Shown here in pieces: positions 50,345 to 61,469 of a stretch of DNA of 64,000 nucleotides. Each line of letters starts with the position of its first letter. Position 1 is the first letter of the stretch. The stretch covers positions 48,858,352-48,922,351 of the forward strand of contig JAAONU010000011.1 of assembly GCA_012932295.1 (NCBI GenBank), written 5' to 3'. This DNA comes from Cyclina sinensis. Its lineage: Eukaryota > Mollusca > Bivalvia > Venerida > Veneridae. The notes under the pieces are model-generated. The model was not told where the DNA came from and did no database searches. It saw only the letters and a list, made by a program, of their open reading frames with translations. The translations under genes and the position numbers were made by a program.

Positions 50345-50806
50345 CTCACTAAAAGCATGGGTTACACATAATTTCTCATGTAAGGCAATAGTAATTCATG
50401 ATGTTTCACTAATGGCGACGGGTATACGTAACGTATCACTAAAGGTGACAGTCATTCATGATTCCAAGCTAATGGCGACGGGTATACGTAACGTATCACT
50501 AAAGGTGAGAGTCATTCATGATTCCACACTAATGGCGACGGGTATACATAAGGTATCACTAAAGGTAACAGTCATTCATGATTCCACACTAATGGCGACG
50601 GGTATACGTAAGGTATCACTAAAGGTGACAGTCATTCATGATTCCACACTAATGGCGACGGGTATACGTAAGGTATCACTAAAGGTGACAGTCATTCATG
50701 ATTCCACACTAATGGCGACGCGTATACGTAACGTATCACTAAAGGTGACAGTCATTCATGATTTCACACTAATGGCGACGTTTATTCATGAACTCATACT
50801 AATGGC
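50345..50806. repeat. 60-bp minisatellite upstream of the GPCR
   Basis: Six to seven near-identical copies of a 60-bp unit (core ACTAATGGCGACGGGTATAC ... CAGTCATTCATGATTCCAC) run in perfect register from about 50405 to 50780. Degraded copies extend towards the GPCR start on one side and to about 50806 on the other. Because 60 is divisible by 3, an open frame of about 135 codons runs through the array on the plus strand. I take that frame to be a by-product. The array covers the likely promoter or 5' UTR of the receptor gene. Confidence 0.9.
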
Positions 50807-50819
50807 TCCTTTTTTTTAG

Positions 50820-52470
50820 ACTGACCGCATATTGAAAACTTTAGTACAAAAACTGAAAATGAAGTCAAAATTAATATGAAAAAATATAAATGAATTATTA
50901 GACTATTAGGCACAACAATAAACTAAATATAAAATAACATCTTATGTTGCCAAAAGACAACACACTGTAAGTAATATGCTTATAACGAAGAATCACATGT
51001 GTAAGAAATGCCAAATTGAAAAAAAATTCTAGTTTTGCTATCTTCACTTAAATACAAGGCATTCTTCAAAAGAGCATCTACCGAAGTTGATATTTGACAC
51101 AAAAATCATTCCAAAAGCTGTTTACCTGACTGCTCCAATCACTACAAATGAATTCTTATCATATCATGAACAAAATGTGATGTGATGCTGCGCGGTAGAT
51201 TTTGCTATGCAAGTACTCGAAAGAAGTAAATTATTACCAATACAATGTACTTCATTCTGAGTTGCTAGGGAAACAAATCACTATGTTTACGTTGTTCTTT
51301 TTGGGGAATTGTATTGAATTGATACATACTCGCCACATTATAGAACTAATGAACGAGAAAACAAAGTGAGTAAAATTCAGAAAATCAAGCTTCTAACTTT
51401 AAACTTTTTTAAAGGAAATAGTCGTATTTTCTGCACATAAATGTTCAAAGTTTAACTTTTGAAAGCCAATCGCATGTTCCGAAATTTATGACAAACTATT
51501 TAGCTCTGAAACCCTTATAAATCAAATAAACAGAAATAACAAGAAATGTGTCACAGGCACGAATGTCCCCGAAACATGGCAATGGTCACAATCATGGTAG
51601 CTTAAAAGTTGATGTTACCTTGATCATTTGTACCAAACATGTTTGCAGGCTGTGAACTGAACAAATACGTCCAGAGGTCAGACTTTTATATGTCCTTTAC
51701 CTATTTGCATGGCTGAAAAATTAATGAATTTCCAAAACTGATTTGTTTCAAAAGATGTTGATCTACTGTTTTGTACCCATAGGTCACCACATGTCTTTTA
51801 CAGAAAAAGTGTTTCAAAACAGCTTCTTAATACCATTTAACTTTTAGATTTTTATGCTCAGATTGAATGCCATAGGCGAAAATAAAGTTCAATAATAAAA
51901 TTGTAGGAGTTGCGCACATATGCAAAATTAAGCAAAATTTAACAAAAGGCAGTAACTCTGCCAAAAAATAATCGAATCGCAAAAGCCTGATAATATGCAC
52001 TGCGGTACTTGATAATGATCATTGCATAAAAGATTGGTGAGAAATGCGTTAGAAGTGTAGGAGTTGCGCACAGAAATAATATAAAAGGGCAGTAACTACC
52101 ATGACCTGACAACCAGGAGCCCACTTTCACAAAACTAGAATTCCACGACAGTAAATTTGTCACCTGAGAGCGGCGCCAGTCGGCTCAAAAACGGAAATTT
52201 CTGAAAGACATGTTTAGTCATCGAGTATTGTGTTGATATGACCTTTACTTTTTCATTCATTGTCATGACAAGATTTAAACCACTTGCTTTTCAGTAAAAA
52301 CGGACATACATCTGGTTTTAAAGAGTGATGCATGTGGCAAAAAAGACCTGACCAAGGGATCATGCCTATACTCACTGTGACCAAGTTTCGTAACGATAAA
52401 ATAAAAACTTAATCCAGTTATTTAAAAAAAGCAACAACAGGGCGCTGATATGGACGGGGCCAAGAGTAAT
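50820..52470. other. No gene recognised
   Basis: AT-rich. A short direct repeat (GTAGGAGTTGCGCACA) occurs near 51903 and 52057. Otherwise nothing was seen. Confidence 0.5.
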
Positions 52471-52474
52471 ACAT

Positions 52475-52640
52475 AGAGGATATTTGTTTGTTTTTGTGGA
52501 AGATGAGAATTTATTTCATCGAGTGAACACTATATGTGATATTTTCACGAGTGGCTGCGCCACTCGTGAAAATATAAACATATGATGTTCACGAGATGAA
52601 ATAAATTCTCATCTTCCACTAAAAAAACAAACAAATTTTC
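52475..52640. mobile_element. Palindromic MITE-like element
   Basis: About 75-bp arms form a near-perfect hairpin around GAGTGGCTGCGCCACTC (centre near 52557), including GGAAGATGAGAATTTATTTC and its complement. Outside it, GGCATAAAATAAA occurs inverted at 52645-52657 and 53268-53280. The palindrome may therefore be part of an about 0.8-kb element. Confidence 0.7.
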
Positions 52641-53898
52641 TTTTTATTTTATGCCAACACGTCAAAAATGGGTATTTTATGACATTTTTACTCAGGGCCT
52701 TCAATAAATTCCCCATGGTGAGCCCCAAATCAGTTAATGCGTACTTTGGTCAAACCGTTACTCCGCACAAAAAAAAGTGCAGACAATCTCCAATACATAT
52801 GATAACTTTACTTCTGCTGAAATAAACTGAATACACTTTCATCAAATAACATTTATTTTTCTCTACACAGTTTATCAATATTTATTGAATTTCAGCCATA
52901 CATACTTTAATTATAAAAGAGGATTAATACCGAGTAATATTCAATCAACTGAATTGAAAGTCGGCCATATTGGATATTGTCCATGTGAGTTATGTAAACA
53001 AATCAGACATTTTAAATAATTTATGGCGAATTTCATCATTGTTCACAACTAGTTAGGCTCGGAAATTCAATATTATAACTGGATTTAACAAGGTAAATAA
53101 ATTTCACTCGCTGTCACTGTCTGAAATACAGCGGATTGACTTGTATTTACGTGGTGGGGAAAAAGTAGTTCCGGCACAAACAGTGGATTATCAAAATGGT
53201 AATTTCACTGATTCAAAACAGTGGATTATCACTTTTATCTCACTGATATTTCCCTATATTTAATTGGTAGGCATAAAATAAATACATGTCACCTGCCAGG
53301 ATACAAAAAAGATACGAATAAGTAAGGCACTTTACTCAATACCGTCATGGAATTACATACACCTACCATTTCAAAAGAACACTCCAAATACACAAGTCTT
53401 TCAGTAAACACAAATATCTCAGTCTTATACAATATATTTAACTCATATTATATATTAAAACCTTACGCTATGTCAATTCGACTGGTTACCATTCTAGCGG
53501 CTTCACGACTGACGATTATTCTGTATTTAACAAAAAAGCATGTATATACATGTACGGTAAATTTGTTGAGAAGTCAAACTGAATTTCCTGGTTTATAACA
53601 GTCCTAATCTCCTAAATGCTGTAATTAAAACTGTAGAATATAATAACATATTTACTTATGTACAGGCGTATTTAAATGTCATCTGCTAATAACAAAAATT
53701 ATAGAGACAATAGTCTTTCAAAACAGAAAATAAACACAGCTAGGTCGTTCATAATGTCACTTTTGAAGACTGACATATAATATGATCTTTTATACACATC
53801 CTTAAAAATGTCCTTTTTTCAAATTAAAGAAGGTGACATCTAGATTTTTTTATCGACGGCAGCAGACGACAAGCGACGGGACACGGCCTCAGCGTCGT

Positions 53899-54018
53899 CT
53901 AACCCTGGAACCTAACTTGCGTCAGCCTGAGGTCACCATCAATACGAAGCGTATCGATCCGGTTCAGCTGTTGAACCCTGTGGTTGAATTCCACCAAGTG
54001 TTGGTTGTTCACCGCCAC
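53899..54018 (-). CDS. Galectin terminal exon with stop codon
   Basis: After a ttttcag acceptor the exon reads VAVNNQHLVEFNHR, continues with a strand like IDTLRIDGDL, and ends VRFQG then TAG (codon 53901-53899). It is 39 codons plus stop. This is the classical galectin C-terminus (VNG.H...F.HR ... L.I.GD..L). It enters in phase 0, matching the donors of both central exons. The plus-strand reading of the same bases is a shadow. Confidence 0.9.
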   Translation of the reverse strand: MAVNNQHLVEFNHRVQQLNRIDTLRIDGDLRLTQVRFQG

Positions 54019-57000
54019 CTGAAATTTTTTGTTGAAAATTACATTCGGAGATAAATTTAATGATTTAGTCTAGATTGGACAAAACATCTTATTCACTTCC
54101 CTTATAATTTTTTTTTTCATAAATCACATTTTCCTTCTACTTCTAATTAAAAGAAAATGTAGAAATATTGGTAAACGAAATAATTTGTCACAAAAAGTTC
54201 TTTTGTACTGGTCATTAAAATTTTATGGGTATTATGAAGACAGTTGTTCGTATTTGTTCGTCAACAGATATACAATGATAAAAATAATTAAAACCTTTCG
54301 TTAGCATAATTACATTCAACTCTTACAAAGATGAGCATCGAATTTGTCAAATGTTATGACAGTTCAAGCGAGTTTGATATGCATCATAAATGTGACTAAC
54401 AGAGTCAAAAATATATGTTCGTAAACTTGTATAAGTACATTCTATTATCAACATTGCTAACTAAAATAAACATGTACTTTGAAAATACACTGTACTCTGT
54501 GAAATGTTAATTAAAAATGAACTAATATTTCTGTTAGTACGAGATTTGTGCGAGTCATATTAACGTTCCTAAATCAGCTAATGGCTCCTAAAGTAACTAA
54601 ATTAGAAATGTAAAACAAACAGCAACAGAAAACGATAGCAAGCTAATAAGATTAAAAAAATCGTCAGTAAGCAAAAAATCTACACACGTTTTGTCTAGAG
54701 GATTAAAAGCAAGAACAAGACAGAAAACCAATATATCGCCTTCTGCTGATAAAGAAAAATAAAATTTTCGGAAGTAAACAGTGGTTTATGCTCTACGTTA
54801 AACAATGTTATATCAGTCATTTCAATAAAATTATGTCATAAATGTTACGGCAGTAAATTTTGTTGTGGTACCTTAAAACATCTTTGCTCTACTAATATTA
54901 TCATTTCAAAGTTTGTGTTTGGCATAAAGGGGAAAAAAGGGACGTGTCGCTCTTCCGAACCCCAGTTGCCCTGTTTGTGGTTCCTGACGACGACGTTTCG
55001 GTCATTTCCGTACATGAATCTGGCGTCAAAACACAGCCCGATCATGTGCGGTTCGTGCTGGACGCCATGCTGTAGGTACACACTGAACCTGAAAGTACAT
55101 TTCTCGTGCAGACATGGCGGAACTATTATACATCTATTTATATGACACGTGCGCTCTGTGCTCTTGATTGTGCAGCGCTAGTGATCAGTCAATATCTATT
55201 GCTGTGCCTAATAAGACCAATTACGATTTACACAGTACGTAGCAGGCTTGTGCCAGTAGTATTGGTACTGGTACTGCAGTACTACTTAAGTACTTTTGGC
55301 AAGTACTGCTACTGATACTGCATTACTCAGTCCAAATTTAATGACTACTGGTACTAATAATGCATTAAAGTACTGTCACAAAAAGTGGTACTTGTACTGC
55401 AGTACTTTAGCAGTAGTTTGGTTTTCTAACCATTTTGAGGCGCAGTAACACAGTGTAAATTAATTGAGCTTTTTAAAACTGGTTACCGTATATTGAACAA
55501 GTTCATATACCCTAAAGTGTGTTTCAAGCAAAATCATTTGCTAACATTATTAGCTTTAATGTTGTGCCTGTAAACACAATACTGTAACTGTAAATTTTAA
55601 AAGGAATCAAGAAATAAGTATTTAAATCTACTAATCAGTTTAAAAATTATGTTGTTAAGTGCAAGTACACAAAAACATGTCTACTACTATGATTTTTATT
55701 TTCTCTTTTAATGAGATTTATTTATATTAAAGTGCATTTTTTGAACTTGAATAAAAGTTTACTTGCAATTTAATCATAGTGTTAGTGTTTGTACAATTAT
55801 AATTGTCACTCTCTGGCATTGTGATAAACTGTTACAAAAATAATAAAGAAAGTGTTAAGATGAGAAATAGCTTGTTTTCATCAGCATTGTGTTTAACAAA
55901 AGTCTATCATTTGACAATATTTCAGCCAATGTGTATGCACAATATAGTAAATAAACGTGTGTCAGAAATGTATAATGTTTAACATTTGGTATAGTTACAA
56001 AATCTTCCAGTTTTAACAATCATTAATTCTCATGAAGATACTGGTACTGGTACTGCATTACTTTCCTAAAATTTGTACTTGTACTACAGTACTGAGTCAA
56101 AACCTGCTTCTGGTACTGGTACTGCATAAACTTGCAAATACTGTTACTGGTACTTAAGTACTATACTCTAGTACTGGGCACAAGCCTGGTACGTAGATAC
56201 ATATAAATGCAATCCATAAGCACACTTGCAAATTCCACACGTTTGTATACCCTTAATTCTACATAGTCACAACGGAAGTACAAACGTTAAGAGTCTACAC
56301 CACTGTAAAGAGTCTACACTTCTATAAAGAGTCCACACCACTGTATATAAAGTGACAATCTATTTCTACAAGTCGTAAGAGTGGTTTGTCAGTTGGTGAT
56401 GTAGATGTTTTATAAAGAAACTGCAGAAGATGCAGGAGAGATTGTTTAGTTTTTCGTCCTTATTTAAGATATGCAATATGTTGCACAGACGGTTTTATTT
56501 TACATAAGTAGCATGCTTATACTTATAAAAATCAACGGTACTTAATTTGAAAAAAATAAATACTCACTATCGCATATAAGAATTTGAATTTCATATTCGA
56601 GTATTCGGTCGATTTTTTAATATTTATTCCCATCCCTAGCAATAACACTTAACCCCAAACAAAAACACACAAACAAACAAAACAAAAAAACAGGGTTTTT
56701 TTGCCAAACCTGTACAGGTACTAATGCCAGAGTATTTATCTTATGACATTTCGGAAAATCCGTAGTTTTTCAAAACCAAACAAATTTAGATAAGACAATT
56801 TCTATAACATATGAAGCCCATATTTAGATCGTTGTTTCTTGCAGCATTTCATTTACAAAGTTTATAAAGCAGACAGTGCCAGTGTCACTTAGTCTTTTTT
56901 ATATACTGTTTCTTATTTTGTCATTTGCATTTGACGAGCAAAAACAAAGAAAGAAAATGCTTTGGGAAACTTTACACAACACTTCAGATTACAAAAGCAT

Positions 57001-60000
57001 GCAGCCCTTGTTAATTGTTAAAAAGGCTCTAATTCAGATGTCAAAATATGCACGTGTTTAGAAGATTGAAAATTCACGTCACAATGTAAACAAACCTTCC
57101 TTTAACAAACTACAAAGAAAACATTCTCTTGCTTTGCAGAGGGTCAGATCTGCAGCATTATGAGTTTTGCACTAATGTTATTCTTGTTGTTGTTTTTTTT
57201 ATTATCTCTTTAAAAAGACTAAACGTGCACATGTGACAGTGTTGCTGCAAACAAGCATTGTTTGGCTCGAAAATATATTGTATAATACAAGGGATGTTGT
57301 TCCCAGAATGTCCAGAAATTTCCGTACAATATATTTTCGAAAACCGAATCCATTTAATTAGCATTGTAACTATATGCCTGGTTATCTAAAACAAGCGAAC
57401 TCTGTTAGTGGACTGTAAAGCAACAGACATGCAAGTTATACACTGTCCCGTGTTTGCGACACGCCTTATCTACCTTAAAGCAGTACGGCTCAACCAGGAT
57501 AATCATCTCAAAGTACATATTTTGCTGGAAAGGGAAGTAACCTCCCGGTAAAGCCCTTTCTTCAGGACCCCAGCCGTTCTTTTTCGTGTTTCTCACGATA
57601 ACGTTTCTGTCGCTTCCGAACTGGAAACGGACATCGAAGTGAAAAGCAATGACGTCATTTCCGCACTGAAGATTGACGGTCACTCTTCAAATAAACGGTG
57701 CCAGTTTAAAAATGGCTGTCAGTAAATTTATATGAAAAAGTATCCAAGGCAATCGTTCTGGGATAAAAAAAAAGTACTTTTGATATTTGTTTAGAAATTT
57801 TACAATCAGATGAGAAAAGAGTCGTTAGCAAGTTCATTTTATTTGCTTAGCAACGCTATTAAATGAAGATGTATCTTCTTTAAAAACGTTTCCTGTATGT
57901 TAAGACTATCTCTGACATTTCTATAAGGGTGTCCAAGAATATATGTCCACTTAGCAAACGCAAATCAGTTTTCACAGAAGAGTCATAAATTAACAAATTG
58001 TATCTCATTTGATAGCATTCATAAACAATTTTTTGTACATCAAACAATTATCATGATTATTATTTTTACAGATTTACTTTGCCTGACCAGCATAATCTGC
58101 TCTGTTAATGTGTGACTTCTGTGAAAACTGATCAGCATTTTTTAAGTGGACATACATTCTGTGACACCCTGTACATATAAAATTAGAAGAACATACACCA
58201 GTTTTGCTCAGGGTCCTCGTAATTTGCCTTTCCTGTAATCTGGCTTCTAAACACTTATATTTTAGTGAACTAGCATTTATAACTACCTGCTTGCGTTTGG
58301 GTGCGGGATTCCACTGATGAAAATCATTTTGTTCGGATACAAAGCACCCATGCTTTGAACGAAAGGTACAGGCTGTAGAATAGGAATGAATTCAAATTTA
58401 CTAACACAAAACCTACAAAGGATTTCAGAAGATATAAGAAATTTTCTTTTAACAATGAAGCTTTTGTAAACGAGAGAAGAATTAAATAATCATTTATATT
58501 TCAAACGAGTTTTTTTTTAAAAAAAAAAAAAAGCTTGTATTCTATATAAAGCGAGCACCTGTCAGTGAAACAACAGTAGCAAACATAGATTTTGTCCAAC
58601 GTGACCAGATCTGCGTTTTCCAGAAAAAATGCTGCAAGGATTTTAAAGATAACAAAGTGCCATGTCTTATTAATGAATGATAATGTGTTTTTCTTTATAA
58701 ATGATGATGTATTTATTACACCTCTTACTTACCGGGTTGAATATTGGGGCTCCTGGGGCAGCCGGATAGCCCGAGGCTCCACCTGCAGGATACTGAAAAT
58801 AAAATTGCAATCACGTTATGGCTAATGATAACAAAAAGAATAAAGAAAAACTTACTCGATGACAAACAAGATAATTACAATGACACATATCTGAAGTATT
58901 GAATAAGCAACGGTTTCTCTTTTTTTACAATAAAAGTGATTGAATTACTGTATAAGTGGAGACGAAATTTTACTTAAATATAGGTAACTTTTAAAATGAT
59001 ACAGGGAAGGGGATTTTTGAGGTATATTTGTAGCACGTGTTGCTTTCTTCAATACTTCACATACAGGTGAGTGATGCGGCTGGTGTGCATTGGCGAATTC
59101 ATTAAACATTGCCCCTGCGAACTCTCCTAGCGCGGCCCCTATTCCACCTCTGCCAGGATGGCCGTGCCTGCCCTGAAACAGCAGTTCAACATTGAATCTA
59201 TATAAAGCTATATATAGCAAGCAAGCATTTAACTCCATGATTTGAGTGACTCATTGTAAAACCTGTTATGTTTTAAAGCTCTAAACTTGAAGACTTCTTT
59301 GCCTTTATTTCAACAGTATCCGTCTACACACTACTGGCCAAAGCCACAGGAAGCATTCATTTATCAAGAAGGGTTGACAAAATTTCAAGGAGCGCCTTTG
59401 CTATCTGCTTTTAGTACATAAGTTTAAACATAACACAATATTACAACCTTCACCGTTTTTCGCCCTGTGTAAGTGAATGCAAACAAAATAATTTAAAGGG
59501 CTTGCATTCAACCGTGCATTCTATTCTTCAATCTAAACGCTAAATCAAGGGAAAAAAGATATTCTCTAAATATAATAACCGTTATAACGTCTCTTGTGTC
59601 AAAGGCGAACAACAAACTCTATCAATACAAATATTGTCAGCTTGTTTTTATTTTACCTTCCATTTTGTTTTGTTTTATAGATATGATATGCAAATCTGAT
59701 TGGTCGCCATCAAAATTCTTGTACAAGTTGGCAGTTTTGATGGACTCTTGCTACATTTATAAAAAGACAACTGGCTTATCAACTTCCTACGAAATGTTGT
59801 ATTCCTACGGATACAACGTAAACCAAACCCTAGACAAGCACGTGTTGAATCACATTTCTACGTCTTCCCATTGTGACCTCCATCTATGACATATCTACTA
59901 TGGAAACTTACCCCTGCATGACTCTCAAAGCGGATAGTGTTAACTCGGATGCCTTGTTCTACAGAAACATGGGTAACACGGTGTTTCTGTATTCTGTGAT

Positions 60001-61400
60001 TGTAGTCGCAGAAATGACGTCCGTTAACGGAAACCTAGAGGGGATGAAAGTAGAAAGGTACAGTCAGACATTGTTGCTATACCCCGTATAGAAAGTTCAT
60101 GTCACATGACATTATAGTTTGAAAAAAAAACATAATTATACAGAGAAACATTCTGTTCTCGTAAATTACTTTGTGATGAAACTTTTTACAATGTTTTTTT
60201 TTTTGTCCAGAGTTTTTGGTGAACTGCTGAAAATTCTGTATAAAAACTCTTTTAAACTATTGGACCATTTCAAAGCAAGTCAACTGATATAAACAAACAG
60301 GATACAAAAAATGACAAAGATATAATTCAAAGAAAGAGTCACAGAGCAAGTATTTACAAAAAAACTGGTTAATTTCATAAAAATGTATCCCGTAACAGAC
60401 ATAGGCAAGACATTAAGACGTACAGAATAATGGTGTGGCTTCACATGGATTGTAACTTCGCAGTGCTGACCTCTGTTGAATGGAAATCCTCCATGCCTTT
60501 CCTCGGCGCCCCAAGACCCAGCCTGAAGACTGTTTCGGACAACCTATCACGCAAAAAGAAGAAGTTGCATGTATTTATAGTTTGTTTTTGTGGTAAATGA
60601 ACGGTTATATTTAACAACATGTCAATGTATAAGGTGTAGACATTGTCTAAAGTCTAATACAATTAAGAACTATTACCTACAGAAATGCTGTGTAAGTTAT
60701 TTCAATTCGAATATTCCAAAAACGCTATATTTAAAGTGGTAACAGAAAAGTACAGTATCAGTAGCTGAAGTCATAATCTTTGCAAGGAAAAAAAGGAAAA
60801 TGGTTTTATTATATGTAGAACATACTTGGTTTTCGTTGAACCTTGGATTAAACACAAAAGCACAGTCATTTCTAGGGTCTATGCTGGGTCCCGCTTGTAA
60901 GGAGATGAGAAATCTGAAAATAATACAATGGAATTATCCGCTAAAACTGCACATATACATTTCATTTACAGTTTATACTCCAGCCAGAAAATAAACATAT
61001 TCATGTCTTCTTGTTTTATGTTCTGAACATATATTATGTAAGCAGTTTTTATAAAATATGTTTTGTGTGTGTGTCTGTCTGTCTGCCTGTGTATGTCTGC
61101 CTGTCTGTGTGTCTGTCTGTCTGTGTGTGTGTGTCTGTCTGCGTGTGTGTTTTTTTAACCATGCCCATGTAAATTATCATGTGGTAGTGGAGTTAGATTT
61201 CGTTCGCCTGCGATTTGACATTTTAATTGATTATATAATGGATGGGCTGTGAATTGTTTTGATATCAATCGAGCTGTTGATGACTACAGCACGTGAAAAA
61301 AGGCAGCTTACCCGTTGTGATGGTGTTCAGGTGTGCCCGATACGTGGATCTGAAGGCCGTCATGTAAACCTCCTGGAATCGCACCTACGTACGGAATTCC
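53899..61400 (-). CDS. Tandem-repeat galectin (two CRDs), 5' end not located
   Basis: This is a beta-galactoside-binding lectin gene of the galectin family. Coding exons, in transcript order, are 61400-61312, 60913-60826, 60543-60424, 60034-59912, 59172-59065, 58792-58733, 58372-58287, then 57684-57474 or 55088-54872, then 54018-53899 ending in TAG. All junctions are AG/GT and all phases fit. The coding length is 1005 nt with the first central exon or 1011 nt with the second, about 334 or 336 residues plus any 5' part. CRD1 shows FNPRF, VVRN, WGAEER and VNGRHF; CRD2 shows FDVRF or FDARF, VRN, WGPEER or WGSEER, and VNNQHL. There is no signal peptide in the visible part, and galectins usually leave the cell without one. 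The initiator exon must lie upstream of 61400 and I could not find it. The family call is very secure; the use of each central exon is inference. Confidence 0.9.
54872..55088 (-). CDS. Galectin CRD2 central exon, version B
   Basis: This exon is 217 nt: one base completing Arg, then 72 codons, phase 0 at TTTAAG/gtacca. It encodes FSVYLQHG, LCFDARF, NVVVRN, GNWGSEER, FFPF and MIILVEQRCFK. It aligns along its whole length with version A and has the same start and end phases. The canonical His is Cys and the Asn is Asp; the other contact residues are kept. It lies 854 bp upstream of the terminal exon. No private first CRD exon was found between 57.4 and 55.1 kb. It could instead be the remains of a separate third CRD whose outer exons were lost. 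Confidence 0.85.
55243..56188. mobile_element. hAT-type non-autonomous transposon (MITE) in the galectin intron
   Basis: It is 946 bp. The ends CAGGCTTGTGCC and GGGCACAAGCCTG are inverted repeats. A perfect 8-bp target duplication GTACGTAG (55235-55242 and 56189-56196) is typical of hAT. Both subterminal regions are crowded with TACTGGTACTG and AGTACTG motifs. No coding sequence was seen. It lies between the two candidate central exons of galectin CRD2. Confidence 0.88.
57474..57684 (-). CDS. Galectin CRD2 central exon, version A
   Basis: This exon is 211 nt: one base completing Arg, then 70 codons, leaving in phase 0 at TTTAAG/gtagat. It encodes the sugar-binding face: VTVNLQCG, AFHFDVRF, NVIVRN, NGWGPEER, GGYFPF and MIILVEPYCFK. 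It keeps the canonical His (HF-D-V-R; Asn is Asp), the Arg, the VRN Asn, and the Trp, Glu and Arg of WGPEER. No exon carrying the closing VN..H strand was found between it and version B, so the shared terminal exon at 54018-53899 is the only visible partner. This fits a mutually exclusive pair. Confidence 0.85.
58287..58372 (-). CDS. Galectin CRD2, first exon
   Basis: This 86-nt exon follows a ttctacag acceptor and begins PVPFVQSMGALYPNK. It ends with the strand FISGIPHPNAS plus two bases (AG) before gtagtt. The phrase PHPNASR followed by a strand of the form VTVNLQ or FSVYLQ is the standard start of a galectin CRD. The split Arg codon (AG plus the first base of the next exon) can be completed by either candidate central exon: AG+A at 57684 or AG+G at 55088. 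Both give Arg. Confidence 0.85.
58733..59172 (-). CDS. Galectin inter-CRD linker, two exons
   Basis: Two phase-0 exons connect the CRDs. Exon 59172-59065 (36 codons) starts GRHGHPGRGGIGAALGEF and ends in a His/Pro stretch. Exon 58792-58733 (20 codons) reads as a Tyr-Pro-Ala-Gly-Gly-type segment ending PGAPIFNP. Both have clean AG and GT borders (donors gtatgtg and gtaagt). Pro/Gly/Tyr-rich segments occur in the N-terminal tail of chimera-type galectin-3, where they drive self-association. Here the segment sits between two CRDs, so it probably sets spacing and flexibility between them. The neighbouring CRD exons on both sides continue the frame without a base lost or gained. Confidence 0.8.
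59912..61400 (-). CDS. Galectin CRD1, four exons
   Basis: This is the first CRD of the right-hand galectin gene. Exon 61400-61312 (89 nt) opens with GIPYVGAIPGGLHDG and IHVSG, the usual first beta strands. Exon 60913-60826 (88 nt) has ISLQAG and AFVFNPRF. Exon 60543-60424 (120 nt, 40 codons) has VVRNSLQAGSWGAEER. Exon 60034-59912 (123 nt, 41 codons) has VSVNGRHFCDYNHR and the closing strand. Of the eight usual sugar-contact positions, the N and R of NPRF, the N of VRN, and the W, E and R of WGAEER are present. The His before FNPRF is Val. The 120-nt exon uses the acceptor ...gatag just before GTTGTCCG, which restores VVRNS; a closer AG inside it would break the frame. Confidence 0.9.
61063..61152. 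repeat. (TG)n/(CTGT)n microsatellite
   Basis: Ninety bases of mixed GTCT and GTGT units lie between the start of galectin CRD1 exon 2 and the end of exon 1. The Cys/Val-rich open frame over it is an artefact. Confidence 0.85.
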
Positions 61401-61469
61401 CTACAAAAAAGAAAAGAAACCATAAATAGTGATGCCTGCATACAATCTGTCTTTGTCAACCTAATGCAA

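Noticed and set aside
50412..50819. Repetitive 135-codon protein with 20-residue repeats
   Set aside because: The open frame follows from the 60-bp minisatellite period; there is no upstream gene structure.
53833..54054. Plus-strand protein of 73 codons
   Set aside because: It is the antisense of the galectin terminal exon, which has family motifs and proper splice sites.
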